The notes beneath the pieces are model-generated. The model did no database searches and was not told the origin of the DNA. It saw nothing but the letters and a program-made list of their open reading frames with translations. From the NCBI RefSeq assembly GCF_000802245.2, contig NZ_CP021080.1, positions 5,890,001-5,954,000 on the forward strand: a stretch of 64,000 nucleotides of DNA. The letters are read 5' to 3'. The stretch comes from Streptomyces pluripotens. Its GTDB lineage: Bacteria > Actinomycetota > Actinomycetes > Streptomycetales > Streptomycetaceae. Below, piece by piece: positions 50,034-61,800 of the stretch (within the stretch, counting starts at the first letter, position 1; every line of letters begins with the position of its first letter). The position numbers and the translations under genes were made by a program.

Positions 50034-50695
50034 CAAGTTCGCCCTCGCTTCGTCAATTCTGTGGTGATGGGTGGCAGGTTCCGATGGGGTCGATCGGCCA
50101 TTGCCGTTATCGCCGTTCCCCGTGGGGAGAAAGCGAGGAGAACCCCGGAAATCTGTGTCCTGCGTCGAGTCCCGGCGGCAGCGCAAAGTCCCGTGGCGCT
50201 GCGCGGTTCCGCTTGCGGTCAGAAATGGGCGAAAGCGGCCACGCACGCGGTGATTCTCCCCCCGGCCGACCGCAATTGGGCCGGTGATACGGCGCGAGCA
50301 TAACCCCCCGATGTCGTGCCGGTATACCCTTCCCCGCCATCAGGTTTCCACCCGCGGGAATACCGAGGCGCCCGCTTCCGGTGGTCTGTGCTGCCGATCG
50401 CGTGCACGGACCGGACTCGGCGCCGTGCCATTCGCCCGCGGGCGTGGGTCCGGAGCCGTACCGGTCGGTTCGGGTGCTTTACGCGGCGGGACCGCACCGC
50501 TTCACGCACCATTCGTCACTCAGCGCCGCGACGGTGGTCATGCGGCAGTGTGCGGTGAAGGAGGCTTCCTCCTCACCGTGCGGAGCATCCCCACCGGGCT
50601 CTTGCGGCGCGAAATCCGCTGTGGCCGGGTGGTAGTGGTGAGTGCAGCCCGGGCCCGGTTCCCCGCTTCGTAGGGACCCGCTGGAAGGTTGTTCA
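50034..50695. other. Gap without a recognisable gene; right border of the cluster
   Basis: 660 bases between the esterase start and the membrane-protein stop. Several open frames exist (for example on both strands near 50220-50670), but their translations are arginine-rich and do not resemble proteins. The esterase promoter must lie in the first part. No StrR-type box was found. Confidence 0.5.
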
Positions 50696-51220
50696 TCACA
50701 TCGGCACAACGTCAGTCAGCACGGCTGCCAGCTGCTTGTCCAAGCCTGAGCTTGTAGGGGGGATTGCTGCTACGCGGCGGGTTCCTGTTGCTGCGGCGAC
50801 TAGGGCGTACCGCTGATGCGGATGCTGTGCGGAGTTGTGCTTCACGGGCTCGGCCAGCGGTCGACCGACCGCGATGATCAGTCGGCAGTGCCGCGCCACC
50901 AGGCTGTTGAGGTAGGGGGCGAGCTGGCGGCCGGTCGCGGAGCCTGCGGACAGGCGTTGCAGGTTGACCCGGCCGCTCGGCGTCACCCTCTGCAGCGCTG
51001 ACCACACCTGTTGCTCCGTCGTCCGGTCCGAGGTGCTGTGTGTGTCGGTCTGAAGGAGACACACCCGCGGTCGGCCGGAGATGTTCTGTGCCGCTGGCGC
51101 CTGTGTCGACGTAGTGTTGCCGGAGTCGGGCAGCAGCACCAGTACTGCTGCCGCCACGGCACCGAGGAGGACTGCTGGCAGAACGTAGCGGAGCAGCAGT
51201 TGGCGGTACTCGGTCCTCAT
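50696..51220 (-). CDS. Membrane-anchored protein with extracytoplasmic domain, unknown function
   Basis: 174 residues from ATG 51220. One N-terminal hydrophobic helix (LLLRYVLPAVLLGAVAAAVLVLL) anchors a domain of about 135 residues that probably faces outwards. Segments VCLLQTDTHSTSDRTTEQQVWSALQRVTP and LIIAVGRPLAEPVK recall part of a periplasmic-binding (BMP/Med-type) fold, where a strand ending near a ligand is followed by helices. The resemblance is weak. It follows the mycosin-like protease gene by about 170 bases on the same strand, and the two are opposite a giant RHS gene, so a surface-associated role is likely. Not recognised further. Confidence 0.65.
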   Translation of the reverse strand: MRTEYRQLLLRYVLPAVLLGAVAAAVLVLLPDSGNTTSTQAPAAQNISGRPRVCLLQTDTHSTSDRTTEQQVWSALQRVTPSGRVNLQRLSAGSATGRQLAPYLNSLVARHCRLIIAVGRPLAEPVKHNSAQHPHQRYALVAAATGTRRVAAIPPTSSGLDKQLAAVLTDVVPM

Positions 51221-51392
51221 GAGATGCGTCCTGGTCTTGGCGGGGTAGGGCTGTGCGTGGGGGCTACAGCGCCGGGCGCGAGCCGGTCTGACTTGAGGGG
51301 CCTCTTCGCATACTGGGGGCCAGTGAGCTCCCCGGAGGCCGGGCCCACTCCTCGGTCGGCTTCGCTGCGGATAGTGTTCAGGGGGAAGCTTG

Positions 51393-52523
51393 TCAGTTTT
51401 GAGGGGTCCGCCGTCTGCGCAGCGCATAGGCGGCGGCGAGCAGCATTACGGCGCCAACTGCGGCCGAGGCGGGCCACACGGCTGAGGCCACCCCGCCGGA
51501 CGGGTCCGCTGCGGGTGGTGCGGTCATCAGAGGATTGGAGACTGCGGTCGGCGCGGCGGCAGCAAGGGCCCGACGCGGGTCCACGATGCCGTAGCCGTAG
51601 CGTTGGTCACGGGCCTCGCTGGTGCGGCGCTGTGCGGTATTGATCAAGAGGCTGACCACCTGTCCTGCCGTCAGTTCGGGTCGCCGCGCCCAGAGCAGGG
51701 CGGCTGTGGCCGAGACGTAGGCGGCGGCATAGCTGGTCCCGTCCGCCTTCACGTACTCACCTTGGTCGTTGGTCGAGTAGATACCCACCGCGGGAGCCGC
51801 GAGCGCGATGTCGGGACCGTGCTCGCTGTGCGGCCAGAAGCCGCCCTTGGAGTCGACGCCGGACACGGCGACAACGCCGGGGAGGGCCGCGGGGTACTGG
51901 ATGGGGTTGCCGCTGGTGCCGTCGTTCCCGGCGGAGGCCACGACCAGTGCGCCGCGGGCCTGGGCGTGCGCCACAGCCGCCCGTACGGCCGGGTAGTCGA
52001 TTGATGAGCCGATCGACACGTTGATGACCTTCGCTTGGTGGTCCGCCGCGTAGGTGATGCCGTCAGCGAGCAACTGGCTCGCGACGACGCCCTGTTCACT
52101 CACGCGGACCGGGAGGATCCGCGCTTGTGGGGCGAGCCCGGTCATGCCCCTGCCGTCGTGGGAGGCACCTGTGCCCGCGATGATCCCGGCGATGGCCGTG
52201 CCGTGCGAGACGGTCGCGGTGTCGGTGCGTCCATCGGCGGTGTCACCGGTGAAGTCGGCACCCGGCAGTACGCGTCCCACGAGGTCCGGGTGGTTGGCCT
52301 GGACGCCGGTGTCCACGACGGCAACCGTCACCCCCTTTCCCCGGCTGGTGGGCCAGATCCGGTCGGCTGCCAGGTGGCCGCGGTTCAACGGCCATTCCGA
52401 TCCGCGGATGTCAAGGCCCGACGCGGGAACGGCGGCAAGCATGGGAATCGCGGCAGCCGTCAGGAGGGCCGCAGCACGCACCGCGGCGCGCGGGAGCCGT
52501 GACTCGCCGGACGTTCGGGTCAT
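51393..52523 (-). CDS. Mycosin-like subtilisin-family (S8) membrane protease
   Basis: 376 residues from ATG 52523. N-terminal signal (RAAVRAAALLTAAAIPMLAAVPASG), then the catalytic domain with Asp in VAVVDTGVQANH, His in SHGTAIAGIIAG, Asn of the oxyanion hole in VVASAGNDG, and Ser in GTSYAAAYVSA. A C-terminal transmembrane helix (AVWPASAAVGAVMLLAAAYAL) followed by basic residues is typical of type VII-associated mycosins. No other type VII secretion genes are visible nearby. It may process surface proteins such as the adjacent RHS protein. Divergent from it with a 288-base gap. Confidence 0.9.
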   Translation of the reverse strand: MTRTSGESRLPRAAVRAAALLTAAAIPMLAAVPASGLDIRGSEWPLNRGHLAADRIWPTSRGKGVTVAVVDTGVQANHPDLVGRVLPGADFTGDTADGRTDTATVSHGTAIAGIIAGTGASHDGRGMTGLAPQARILPVRVSEQGVVASQLLADGITYAADHQAKVINVSIGSSIDYPAVRAAVAHAQARGALVVASAGNDGTSGNPIQYPAALPGVVAVSGVDSKGGFWPHSEHGPDIALAAPAVGIYSTNDQGEYVKADGTSYAAAYVSATAALLWARRPELTAGQVVSLLINTAQRRTSEARDQRYGYGIVDPRRALAAAAPTAVSNPLMTAPPAADPSGGVASAVWPASAAVGAVMLLAAAYALRRRRTPQN

Positions 52524-52811
52524 GAGAGGGCCCCTCCTCTTCCTGGCTGTCCCCGGACGGCCCGGGTGTGAGTCAGGCCCGATGCTACTCAACAGCCCCT
52601 TCGGCACGTCCCCTTCGGGCTGCAAGCCCGGCCTGATCGTCGGCAAGGCAGAGGCAAAATCCTTGGCGGAGGAATCGGTTGAACATGAACACTCAAGGGT
52701 GAACGGTGCATCACCTTCGCAGGTGATCCTTTACGGTTTCGCGCCCGCCTGGTTACGTTCTGGCGGGTCCCGGTCGCGGGACTCGATCGAAGCCTGCCAC
52801 GGGGGACAGCC

Positions 52812-55800
52812 ATGCGATCATTCTTGTCCGGTCGTGCCTTTCTGCGGGCCGGGCGCTCGCGGTGGCCCAGAGTTTCGCCATCGAGCGGACGGCGATGGGC
52901 GGCCATTCTAGCCGTGTGTGCGGTGCTGTTCGTCTCCGGGGTGACCCCGGCTGGCGCACTCACTGCCCGGCTGTCGGCAGCCGCCGCGCTCCCTGCACCT
53001 CCCCGGCAGCACCAGGGTTCGGCGCGCGGCCTGCCGCACGCGACCGGTGCCTCGGCAGCCACCAGTGGTCGTCGGGGTCACCGGCCGGGCCGCGACGAAC
53101 TGCCCGAGCAGCCGCTTTCGCACTCCGGCGGAAAGCCCCGTGTGTCCTTCTCCGGCAAGACGGCCAAGGTCGCACGGGTGCGACGGCTTCCGGCGGCGAA
53201 GCAGCGGATCCGGAAGTCGGGCGAGCCGCTCACCGCTCCCGCGGGTGTGCCCGGTGACGGCAGTCACACGGTCGGGGCGGCCGGGGCGAACCCCTCGGGC
53301 ACGGAGTTGCCTGGTGAACGTGGTGCCAGCACCTCGGTGTTCCGGAACCCCGACGGCACCCTCACCGCTCGCGTCTACAGCCGCCCCGTGCACTACCGCA
53401 AGCCCGACGGGTCCTGGGCGGACATCGACACCTCGCTGGTGTCCAGCGGGGGCCGCTGGCATGAGCGGGCCGACGCGCCGAATGCCGAGTTCGCCGCCAC
53501 GGCCGACGATGGGGTGCTCGTCTCCTATGGTCCGGACGCCGGCCACCGGATCGCCTTCTCGCTCGCGGACTCGGCCCCCGTCCGGGCGAAGGCCGCCGGG
53601 AACACGCTGACCTATCCTTCCGCCCGGCCCGACGCCGATGTCGTGTTCGCAGCCGAGGCAGGAGCGGTGAAGGAGTCGCTGGTCCTGCACAGCGCCTCGG
53701 CACCCACCACCTGGACCTATCCACTGCAGTTGACCGGGCTCACTCCCGCACTCGCCCCGGACGGCAGTGTCCGGTTCACCGACTCCGACGGCACGGTGCG
53801 TGAGACGATGCCGCGCGGCTTCATGGAGGACTCGGCGCTGGATGCGGTCTCCGGGGAGGGCGCCAGGTCCGACGGCGTCACCTATCGCCTGGTGAGCGTG
53901 GACGGGGCCCCGGCCCTGCGGATGACGCTCGACAGCGCCTGGCTGCACGACCCTGCCCGCCGGTTCCCCGTGACGGTGGATCCCACCACGACGAACAAGA
54001 ACGCCGGTTCCAGCACCTATGTGGAGACCGGGTACAGCAACAACAACGCCACCTCCGCCAAGCTGCACGTCGGGTCGTACGACAACGGCATCCACAAGGC
54101 CAACACCTACCTGCTGTTCCCGGTCGGCAGTGCCTTCAAGAACGACTACATCGAGAAGGTCTCTCTCTACCTGGACAACATCTGGTCGGGCGGCTGTACC
54201 GACGAGCCGGTCTACGTCCACCCCATCACGAGTTCCTGGAACGTCACCTCCATCGACTCGTACCCGGGCCTGTCCTACGGGCACACGATTGGCACGGCCA
54301 GTTTCCATGCCGGGTCGAGCTGCGGTGGCGCCAAGTGGGAAGGCATCGACCTCGGGGACAACCCCTCAGCCGCAGGTACCAAGTTGGTCGAGGGATGGGC
54401 GCACGGCGGTACCAACCGCGGTCTGGCCGTGACCGCCAACACCTCTGTGGTGGCCGCCTGGAAGCAGTTCGCCTCGGTGAACTCCTCCTACCCGCCGTAC
54501 CTGTCGATCACCTACAGCCCGTACGGCGCGGACTACTCGGTGAGCTCCAGCTACACCGAGCCGACGGCCAGCCAGCCCGGCTCGCAGAAGGTCACCGTCA
54601 CCAACCGTGGCACCGCCAGTTGGACCACGTCCAACATGAAACTCAGCTACAAGATCTACACCAACCGTTGGGGTTCGGTGAGCGCCACCCCCGCCAAGAC
54701 CGCCCTGACCGCGAGCGTCGCTTCCAACGCCTCCACCACGATCACCGGGACCATCGGCGCGCTCCCGCCGGGCCAGTACTACGTGTGCTGGGACATGTCC
54801 CTCAACGGCACCACGTCCTTCAACACGAGCTACGCCGTACCGACCGCCCCCTGCCAGCTCATCAACTCCGAGAACACACCCCCGCAGATAGATAAGGCGG
54901 CACCTGCCTCCGATGTGACGCTGGGCACCATCACACCTCAGCTGTACGCCAGCGGACACGACCCGGACAACTATCCCGGCACGGGTCTGCAGTACAACTT
55001 CGAGGTCTACCAGCGCACAGAGAACACCACCGACGAGGTGGCCACCTCCGGGTGGACCTCGTCGCGGATCTGGACCGTCCCCGCCGGGAAGCTGGACTGG
55101 AACCAGACGTACTACTGGACCGTGATGGCCAGCGACACGCTGGGTGATAGCGCCTTCTCCGACGACAGTTACTTCTCCACCGCCGTCCCCCAGCCACTGA
55201 TCACCTCTCACCTCGGCGACCGGGCCGGCGGACCGGGTGTGCGGAACTTCGACCCTCAGGTGGGGGACTACACCACCACGTCGCAGGACGCCCACGTCAA
55301 CGTGGTGGGTCCGCCGCTGTCCGTGACCCGTTCCTACAACTCGCTCGACCCACGCACCACCACCTTGTTCGGCGCGGGCTGGTCGACTGCCTACGACATG
55401 TCGATCGCACCGGACAGCGACGGCTCCGGCAGCGTGGTGGTGACCTACCCGAACGGCCAGACTGTTCGCTTCGGCCGCAACAGTGACGGCAGTTACACCC
55501 CGCCCCAGGGCCAGTTCGCCACCCTGAAGACGATAGGCGGCGGCGGATACAGCATGGTCGCCAAGTCCGGCACCAGCTACCTCTTCGGGCGGCAGTCGGG
55601 CTCACGGTGGCAGCTGACCAAGGCGACCGATCGCAACGGCCGCTCCGAGACTCTCGAGTACGCGGCCGACGGAACGCTGACCACGGTCACCAGCGACTCC
55701 AGCGGTCGGGCGCTCCACCTCACCTGGGACTCCGGACACCGTCACGTCGTCCAGGTCGCCACTGACGCCGCCGACGGGCAGCACCCGTCGACCGCCCAGA

Positions 55801-58800
55801 TCTGGCACTACGCCTACGACGGCGACGACCTGACGACGGTGTGCCCACCCGCCTCCAGCACCGCCTGCACCCGCTACAGCTACACCAGTGGTGCCGCCTC
55901 CGGCTCGCACTACCGCTCGTCGGTGATCGACGCCGCCCCCGAGGCCTACTGGCGCCTGGGCGAGAGCTCCGGCACCACGGCTGCCAGCCAGGTCCTGGTC
56001 AACGAGGGCACCGACAAGGGCACCTACCACCGCGGTGTGACCCTCGGCACGGCCGGCCCGCTGCCCGGCTCGCCGACCACAGCCGCCACGTTCGACGGCT
56101 CCAGCGGGCACGTCACGGTACCGGCCGGTCTGCTGCACCATGGAACAAGTCGGGCGGTGAGCCTGTGGTTCAAGACCTCCGCACCGGGCGTGCTGATCGG
56201 CGACCAGTCGGTGGCCATCGACGGCACCTCCACCGCGTCCGGTTCCTGGGACCCGGTCCTGTACGTGGGCTCCGACGACAAGGTGCACGGCCACTGGTGG
56301 AGCGTCAGCGGCTCCGGCAGTGCCGCTTTCGGCTCGGCCGGCACGGTGACCGACAACGCCTGGCACCACGTTGTGCTCAGCTCCGACGGCACCACCCAGA
56401 CGCTATACCTGGACGGTACGAAGCAGGCCACGTTCTCCGGCGCCCCCAACGACCAGTCCAACACCCTCACCTACATCGGCGCCGGCTACGCCAAGTACTG
56501 GATCGACGCGCCGGCGGAGGTCAGCTATTTCCGCGGCTCCATCGCCGAGGTCGCCTTCTACTCCCACGCGCTCGGCAGCCCGGCCGTTCAGGAGCAGTAC
56601 GCCACGGGGAACCGAGCCGCCCAGGAACTCACCGGGATCACCCTGCCGTCCGGCAAGTCCGCCCTGCAGGTGGCCTATGACGCCGCCACCGACCGGGCGA
56701 CACAGGTGACCGACGCCGACGGAGGCGCCTGGAAGCTCGGGACGCCCACGGTGAGCGGCTCCAGCTCCTCCTACCGCGGTGCTGTCCTCTCCCATGGGCC
56801 GACCGACCTGTGGCCGCTCGACGACACGTCCGGTACAGACGCCGTCAACCAAATCTACAAGCAGCACGTCGGCTGGTACTTCCCCGACGGCAACGGCGTC
56901 TACCACGACGTCACGTTGGGCTCAGCCGGCATGTTCCCGGGGCTGACGGACAAGGCAGCCGCGTTCAACGGCTCCACCTCCTATGTCAGCCTCGCCGACG
57001 GGCAGCGCCTGGCGGAACTGGAGGACGAGTCGGAGTTCAGCGCCGAGCTCTGGTTCAAGACCACCCACAGCGGCGTGCTCTTCGGCGGCCAGCAAGACGC
57101 CCTCGGCACCACGACCGCGGATCCCGCCACCTCCTCCCTGATCTACGTGGGGAGCGACGGCAAGCTGTACGGGCAGTGGAGCGACGGCCAGATCTCCCCG
57201 ATGCAGTCCGGCGCCAAGGTCGACGACGGCACATGGCACCAGGTCGTGATGACCATGGGCGACGACGGGCAGCAGCTGTACCTGGACGGAACACGAGCCG
57301 ACGACCGCAGCGGCGGAGGCTGGAACGATCTCAGTTACTTCTACCTGTACCTCGGCGCCGGGTACATCGCCGGCAACTGGCCCGCCCAGCCAACCGACCA
57401 CCAAGGTCACTTCAACGGCTCCCTGTCCCAGGTCGCCTTCTACAGCCCCGGCCTCACCGCGGACCAGGTCGCCGAGGACTACGCCGCTCGCGCCGCCGCC
57501 TCCGGCTCGGCCCTCCCCGCCACCAGCGTCAAGGTCACCGACCCGGCCGGTCACCAGCTCGCCTACACCTACGACCCCACGCACTCCGGGCGGATGACCG
57601 CCTCCGCGGATGCACTCGGCCACACCACCCACTACACCTACGACACCGCCGGTTTCCTGCACACGACCACCGACCCCGACGACAACCAGGTGGTCACCGG
57701 ACACAACACCCGTGGCGACGTGGTGTCCGAATCGAAGAACGGCCGCACCACCTACCGCACCTACCCCGCCGACGGCACCTACCCGGCCACCGACCCGCGC
57801 ACCGACGAGCCGCTCTCGGCCTCGGATGCGCGCTCCTCCGGCCCGTCGGACACCACCTACACCACCACCTACACCTACTCCGCCACCGGCGACCTCCTGA
57901 CCAGCACCGCACCGCCGACCGCCGACACCGTGGACGGCCGCACCATCAAGCACACCTACACCACCGGAACCGAGACCGCGGTCGGTGGCGGCACCGAACC
58001 ACCGGGGCTGCTGGCAGCCACCACCGCAGCCGGCGGCGGCATCACCCGCTACGGCTACGACAGCGCCGGCGACCTCGCAGAGTTGACCCTTCCCTCAGGG
58101 CTGCGCACCACCTACAGCTACGACGGCGTCGGCCGGGAGACCAGCCGGACCCAGTACTCCGACAGCTACCCGGCGGGCATCACCTCCACCACCGCCTACG
58201 ACCAGAACGGCCGCATCCTCACCACCAACGGACCCGCGACCACCGACGCGGTCACCGGCACCGTCCACACCCCCCGCACCGCCTACACCTACGACGACGA
58301 CGGCGACCTGCTGACCACAGCCGTCTCCGACACGACCGGCGGCGACAGCACCCGCACCACCAGCAGCACCTACGACGACCACGACCGGCCCAAGTCGACC
58401 ACCGACCCGCTCAACCGCACCACCTCTTACGGCTACGACGACTTCGGCCAGGAGACCACGAGGACCGACCCGGCCGGCAACGTCTACAGCTACCGCTACA
58501 CCGCCACCCACCACCTCGCCACCACCACCCTCAAGGGATGGACCGGTGACCCCGCGTCCCCCGGTACCCCCAAGGACCTGGTGCTGGAATCCGACGCCTA
58601 CGACCCTGCCGGCGCACTCTCCTCCCGCACCGACGCGATGGGCCGCACCCTCGACTACGGCTGGACCCGCGACTACCTCCTCACGGAGATCGACACCGAC
58701 GACGGCATCCCGGTGCTCCGCAACGGTTGGGATCCGGCAGGCCACCTGACCCACCAGATCCGCTACGGCTTCAACGGACCGTTCCAGACCGGCATCAACA

Positions 58801-61800
58801 CCTCGTACACGGTGGACGCCGACGGCTACACCACCCAGGTTGAGGGCCCGGACGGGGTCACCGATTCCTACGCCTACGATGCCGACGGCAACATCGCCGG
58901 CCGTACCCGCAGCGACGGCACCACCACCGAGCAGACCGACTTCCACCACGACACCTCTGGGAACCTCCTCTCGCAGCAGGTGCACAGCGGCTCCGACACC
59001 CTCACCACCGCCTGGACCTACGACCAGCGCGGCCTGCAGCTGACCGAGACCGACCCGCGCGGCAACGTCACGGGCGCCGACGCCGCCGCCTACACCACGC
59101 ACTACGGCTATGACGAAGCCGGACAGCAGGTGTCCATCACCGAACCGTCGGTCGAGGCCGAGAGCGACGGCGCCGCGCCCCAGGCGGTCCACCCGATCAC
59201 CCTCACCGGCTACGACACCTTCGGCGACGTCACCTCCAGCGACGACCCCGACGGCAACATCACCACCTACACCTACGACGACGCCGGCCAGCAGACCGCC
59301 GTCTCCCAGCCCCGCTACTCCGCACCCGGCACCACCACCCCCATCACCCCCACCCTGACCCGGACCTTCGACCCCCTCGGCCGCGTCACCGCCGTCACCG
59401 ACCCCACCGGTGCCACGACCGAACCCACCTGGGACCAGCTCGGAAACCTCACCGAGGTCACCGGCCCCCAGGTCGCCGGCACGGCCCCCGTCTGGCAGTT
59501 CAGCTACGACGCCGACGGCGAGCAGCTGTCTGCCACCGACCCGACCGGCGCCCAGACCCAGAGCACCTACGACCAGTTCGGCAACCCGCTCACCTCCACC
59601 CAGCTGGTCCGCGGCCCCACCCCCCAGACCCTCACCACCCACTACGCGTACGACGAGCTCCAACACCTCAGCTCGGTCACCGACCCTGCGGGCAACGAGA
59701 CCGACTACTCCGTCGACCCGGCAGGCCGCACCACCTCGATGACCGATCCGCTCGGGCGGGAGACCGACTTCTCCTACGACCTCGACGGACGCCCCACCAG
59801 AACGACGCACCCCGACGGAACGGCAGAGACCAGCAGCTACGACCCGGCCGGCTATCTGATCTCCAGCAGCGACCTGGACGCCACGGGAAAGACGCTGCGC
59901 ACCAGCGCCTGGACCGTCGATCCGGCCGGAAACGCCATCACGGCCACCGACGCCAACGGTGACACCACCCACTTCACCTACGACGCCCTGGACCAGCTGA
60001 CCTCGCAGACCGAACCGGTCTCCGCCACCACCTCCATCACCACCACCTTCGGCTATGACGCGGCCGGCAACCGAACCCGCTACACCAGCGGCAAAGGCAA
60101 CGCCACCGTGTACACCTACAACACCCTCGGCCTGCCGGAATCCACCGTGGAACCCCCGACCACGGCCTACCCCGACCCCGGGCAGCGCAGCTTCACCACC
60201 GCCTACGACGCCGACGGCCGACCGGTCAGGTACACCCAGCCCGGCGACGTCACCCAGACGTACACCTACGACGCGCTCGGCAGGCTCACCACCGAGACCG
60301 GCAACGGAGCCGAAGCCGCAGCGGCCACTCGGACCTTCGGCTACGACCTCGCCGGCCGGCTCACCTCCGTGAGCGCCCCCGGTGGCGCCGACAGCTACAC
60401 CTACGACGACCGCGGCCTGAGGCTCACCGCCTCCGGCCCCTCCGGCGACAGCTCCTACAACTACGACACCAGCGGCCGGCTCACCTCCCGCACCGATGCC
60501 GCAGGCACCGCCGCCTTCGCCTACGACGCCGATGGCCAACTGACCGCCGCCACAGACCCGGCCACCGGCACACGCATCACCTACGCCTACAACACCCTCG
60601 GCCAGCGGACCGGGGCCACCTACGGCGCCTCCGGCGCCACCCGCGCCTACAGCTACGACCACCTGCACCAGCTCACCGGCGATACCCTCAAGACGCCCAC
60701 CGGAGCAGTCGAGGCATCCGTCACCTACGGCTACGACGCCGATGGACACCTCACGAACAAGACCACCGCAGGCACTGCCGGAGCCGCGTCCAACACCTAC
60801 AGCTATGACAAGGCCGGCCGGCTGACCAGCTGGAACGACGGCACCACCACCATGTCGTACGGCTACGACGCGGACGGCAACCGCACCAGTGCTGGTGACC
60901 AGACCGCCAGCTACGACCAGCGCGACCAACTGCTCAGCGCCGGCGACACCACGTACACCCGCACCGCACGCGGCACTCTCTCCGCCACCACCACCGGAGC
61001 GGTCACCACCACCTCCAGCTACGACGCCTTCAACCAGCAGATCTCCCAGGGGAACACCAGCTACAGCTACGACGCCCTCGGACGCACCGCGACCGCTGGC
61101 AGCCACACCTTCGCCTACGACGGCACCGGCCTCGACCCGGTCAGCGACGGCAGCGAAACTTACGGTCGCGGCATCGGCGGAGACCTGCTCGGCATCAACC
61201 AGGGCGGCACCGCGACCCTGGCGCTCACCGACCGCCACGACGACCTCACCGGCACCTTCACCGCCACCGGCACGGCACTCTCCGGCTCCACCGCCTACGC
61301 CCCCTTCGGCGACCGCACCGCCTCCGCCGGCACCCAGCACGATCTCGGCTACCAGGGCGGGTGGACCGACCCGGCAAGCGGCCAGGTCGACGCGGGCTCA
61401 CGCTGGTACGACTCCTCCACCGGTACCTTCACCAGCCGGGACAGCTACACCCTGGCGCCGTTCCCGTCCACCGCAGCCAACCGCTTCGCCTACGGCCTCG
61501 ACGACCCGCTGGACCAGGCCGATCCCGACGGCCACAGCAGCTGCAATCCCGGCGCCGGCTCAGGATCCCCCACCGGCCGGGGACCACGCCCCGGCGGCCG
61601 CCCCGGCGGCCAGGCCCGCAGCCGCGCCCGCACGTCGCACGCCCAGCACCACCCCACTTACTCCTACGACGACGGCCACGAGGCCTGGGCGGAAGCGAAC
61701 TACGAGTACCGGCGGACTCATGTCGCCACCGACGACGGCCACGAGGCTTGGGCCAGGTACAACTACGAGCACTATTTCGACAACTACGACTTCAGTGGGG

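Noticed and set aside
58095..61340. A 1081-codon minus-strand open frame
   Set aside because: Antisense to the YD repeats of the RHS gene; the Gly/Val-rich repetitive translation is what the repeated YxYD codons give in reverse.
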